In this document: piece after piece, positions 61,247-64,000 of the stretch
How positions within the stretch are numbered: position 1 is the stretch's first letter
Layout: each line of letters opens with the position of its first letter
Assembly: GCA_033782935.1 (NCBI GenBank)
Contig: JAWQEG010003785.1
Span: 1 to 64,000 of the forward strand
Reading direction: 5' to 3'
DNA length: 64,000 nucleotides
Source: Petrolisthes cinctipes
Taxonomy: Eukaryota; Arthropoda; Malacostraca; Decapoda; Porcellanidae
Program-made: the position numbers and the translations under genes
The notes under the pieces: model-generated
Databases searched by the model: none
What the model saw: the letters and a program-made list of their open reading frames with translations, nothing else
Told to the model about the DNA's origin: nothing

Positions 61247-64000
61247 ATGCCTGAAACACTTCTGGTATGAAACAGGACTTTCATCCAAACTTCTGGTAAC
61301 TTATATGGCTACATCCATTACCATTGTATTGAAGATGAGCTGAAGTAGAGGTATTTCACAAAATCTAATTTTTTGAATGGGTGGGGAATAAAAAAAATTA
61401 TCACCGTGAATACATAATCGCTATTAACCCAGGCAGTACATGAGAAAAGAACTATTCTCCCTATTATATTATTCATAAACAATACAGTACTGTACATATC
61501 ATTCACTTTATTGAAAAGAAAAGTATACATTCTTGAAAGGAATGTCAATTTACGTTTGCGTAACACAACATTAATTGCCCATGGACAAAATTTCCTTCTT
61601 ACAAAACAACTACAGTACACAGATTCTCATACAGTTCCTTCCTCAAGATATAATCATTAACATCTCACAACTAACTAAAATGAAGTCCACAAAACAGTAT
61701 TGTGATTTCTCTAAGGACTTGTGTTTCTTTTGTTCATATCCAGTACTGTGGTGTGTCATATAGAAATCCCATGTTTGACACTTAGGGTGAAAGAAATGTG
61801 AGGTATAAAGCCTTGTTGATTAAGAACTTGATATGGGAAAATAGTGATTAGGTGATCTACACATCTGGGTGTCCCATCCTCAAACTTAGTCTTCCAATGT
61901 GCTTCGAATAATTCTAATGGAGTACACTACAGTACTCTGATTTATAAACACAATGAGCATCAAAATAATCTACATAAACAGTACTTTTAGGGCCACTTCA
62001 AATCCGAGCCACTCTCAAGTTGGCTCACATTGGGTTAAGAAGAGCTGTTTACAGACAAAGAGAATATTATGCAATTCTGTTGGAATAATATTTTAGCATG
62101 TGTTTGGAATCTCCATTTCTTTCCCCCAGAGTAAAAGATACTACATCTGGGTTTTGGTACAGTACAGTACCTACTTGCTGTTGTAAAGGAGTCTGACCAA
62201 ACCTAAAAACGTACCCATTTTCTTAAGTCTGACAAGAATTCCGGTATTCAGTAAATGTGAAGCAAAGACAGTGAATACACACTTCTTTACACTATCCTAC
62301 ACCCATTATGAACACAATGGCTACACTCCACAGTAGCTGATATGGAAGTAAAAATATATCACATAAAAATTTATAAAATAATTTTGACTACCTGGATTGT
62401 AAAAAATTATAATTTCTATTTTATCCAAGATGGATGAGTCAAGACAAGCTATCCTTTTAGTGTGATAAATTATTGTGTTGCTTACATACTAACTATCACA
62501 TTGTTGACATTCTGTTTGTTGAACAAATACCAAACATGTAAAGACTGCATTAAACCACAATCCAAAATAATAACCTGCATTAACACCTTCTTCTCCTCAG
62601 TTAATCTCTCTCAGCAATTCAACTTCTCATTTTTTATTCTTCATTAAAAAAACAAGCCAACTATCCTTCCTCTTTTTATGCTTCCCACTAGCATATGACC
62701 CTACCAGTTTTTCAATTAACCAATTAACTTATCTTTATCCATCCTGGGTGAAATAGATAGTATGAATAATGACAGAAGGCCTTCATGCCTCTAGTGTCTC
62801 CCATTCCTCAAATAAACTACTGGTGCCCATGGAAGACATGGCAAATTTTGTTCAGATAACAAAGCAAAAATAAAAGCGGAAATTTTAAATGTGACCTGAT
62901 GATTTGTGAGGGAGATAACAGTTTTCAATATTGTGTAGAATCGAGAGCAAAACTCCACTTACACTATCACACAGTTGGTTACAGGAACATAATCAACTTA
63001 AGTCACAAGCAACATGGCAAAAATGATCAGTACCATGGCTCCATTGAACATGATAACTACAAAGTAGTGTAGTATAGTTATTGCTCATTAGTTAGTGCTG
63101 GCAAAGTTTTGCTTCTAACTGTACACATTTAATGCTCTAACTTCAGTATTATAACATTCTTACCATAATGATACATATCATACAGAAAAAACTAAACTCA
63201 AACTATACTCCGGCATAAACTGTACTTGGTTTACACAAAAACACACTGTGTGTGATCTTTGAATACTGAAGCACCATATTTACCTTTACCAGTCTCATGC
63301 TCTTCACTCAAAGTTTGGGCCTCTCAATTGTTCTTACTGACTTAAACAACTAAGCACCAAATGTTATCAAATACAGTTAATGTAAATATCAAGCACCATG
63401 GGAATGAACTTCTGAACACAAAGTATGAGAGAGAAACTGAGAGTGTTAGGTAGTGAAGTAAAACCTAATTTTATCATGAAAATCCTATTACACTAGACTA
63501 TTATTTCATGCAAGATATGTACACCAAAGTAACATCTTACCGGGTCACTCACATAGACAGTACTCGTACAAGCTCCATGTATATAAGATGAGAAATACAC
63601 ACCAATAACAGAGCAGGGATTGGAAATCATACCAAACTAAGCACTTATATGCTACAGTACTTGTAAACCCTTTACTACTTTAACAACAGCGTAACCATGT
63701 GTTTTCGCTCCCAGAGCCATAAGCAAGACAAATTATGGGCCGGGCTGTGACAGTGACCAGTGTTATGATTCCATTTGATGTCAGTTTAGTCATTATACCA
63801 GTCATCTTAGTGTCACAGCTGAGCCCATGATATTTCTTTGCCTTGAGTTGATTTAAATCCTAGTTTTTCACAAGTAACATTTCCTTTACCAGACTATTTA
63901 CCAAAAATAACAACCAATATCTTAGCACAACATGAGGCACTGGACTAACCTCAGTGGGCTATGGGTAAAGCTTATTCATTCAATCTTACAACCACTAAAA
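61247..64000 (-). other. Repeat-poor AT-rich right end, possible long 3' UTR
   Basis: Nearly 2.8 kb have no microsatellite, palindromic element or long frame, unlike everything from 36 to 60 kb. Many ACAGTAC/GTACAGTAC words occur. Together with the polyadenylation-like site at 61245 this could be the 3' UTR of a minus-strand gene whose coding part lies beyond 64000. No coding exon was found. Confidence 0.35.

Overview
The window is eukaryotic and most likely from a decapod crustacean (crab-like). The basis is spliced genes with GT-AG introns, a very high load of micro- and minisatellites, an interstitial block of the arthropod telomere repeat (TTAGG/CCTAA), an arthropod-type initiator (TCAGTT), and non-LTR and DNA transposon types familiar from decapod genomes. 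The species assignment is inference and no database was searched.

One host gene can be read completely. It is a lysosome-associated membrane glycoprotein (LAMP) on the minus strand, with five coding exons between 33857 and 25394. The exons have compatible phases and give 356 residues: signal peptide, Thr/Pro mucin-like stalk, one four-cysteine LAMP domain, one transmembrane helix and a short basic tail ending in YQSV. Just inside intron 1 lies a tandem duplicate of exon 1 whose splice phase is off by 2 nt. Two further exon-sized candidates are weaker: a signal-peptide first exon at 2234-2168 (minus strand, gene running off the left edge) and a 57-bp exon at 60334-60390 (plus strand). A polyadenylation-like site at 61245-61190 suggests that the repeat-poor right end is the 3' UTR of a minus-strand gene lying beyond the window.

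The rest is mobile and repetitive DNA. From 13513 to 18878 there is a nearly full-length LINE with APE-type endonuclease, reverse transcriptase and RNase H. It is flanked by a target-site duplication but is dead: in-frame stops, frameshifts and loss of the reverse transcriptase fingers. A hAT-type non-autonomous element starts 8 bp after the LINE's duplication. At 20228-21880 a second, reversed LINE fragment carries a Harbinger-like element (66-bp terminal inverted repeats, TAA duplication) and abuts a 38-bp-armed palindrome. A tRNA-derived SINE sits inside a minisatellite at 7988-8327.

The most distinctive signal is a group of about 20 short palindromic elements, here called alpha, beta and gamma. 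They share a central GATTCCTCCAAA...TATGCCA core but have three different termini, and they lie in TTAA contexts. Several alpha and beta copies are joined end to end across one shared TTAA or a TTAATTAA. Between the elements are long simple tracts: GGGAA, GA, CA, CCA, TAC and AT runs, plus minisatellites with units of 20-65 bp. These produce most of the apparent long open frames.
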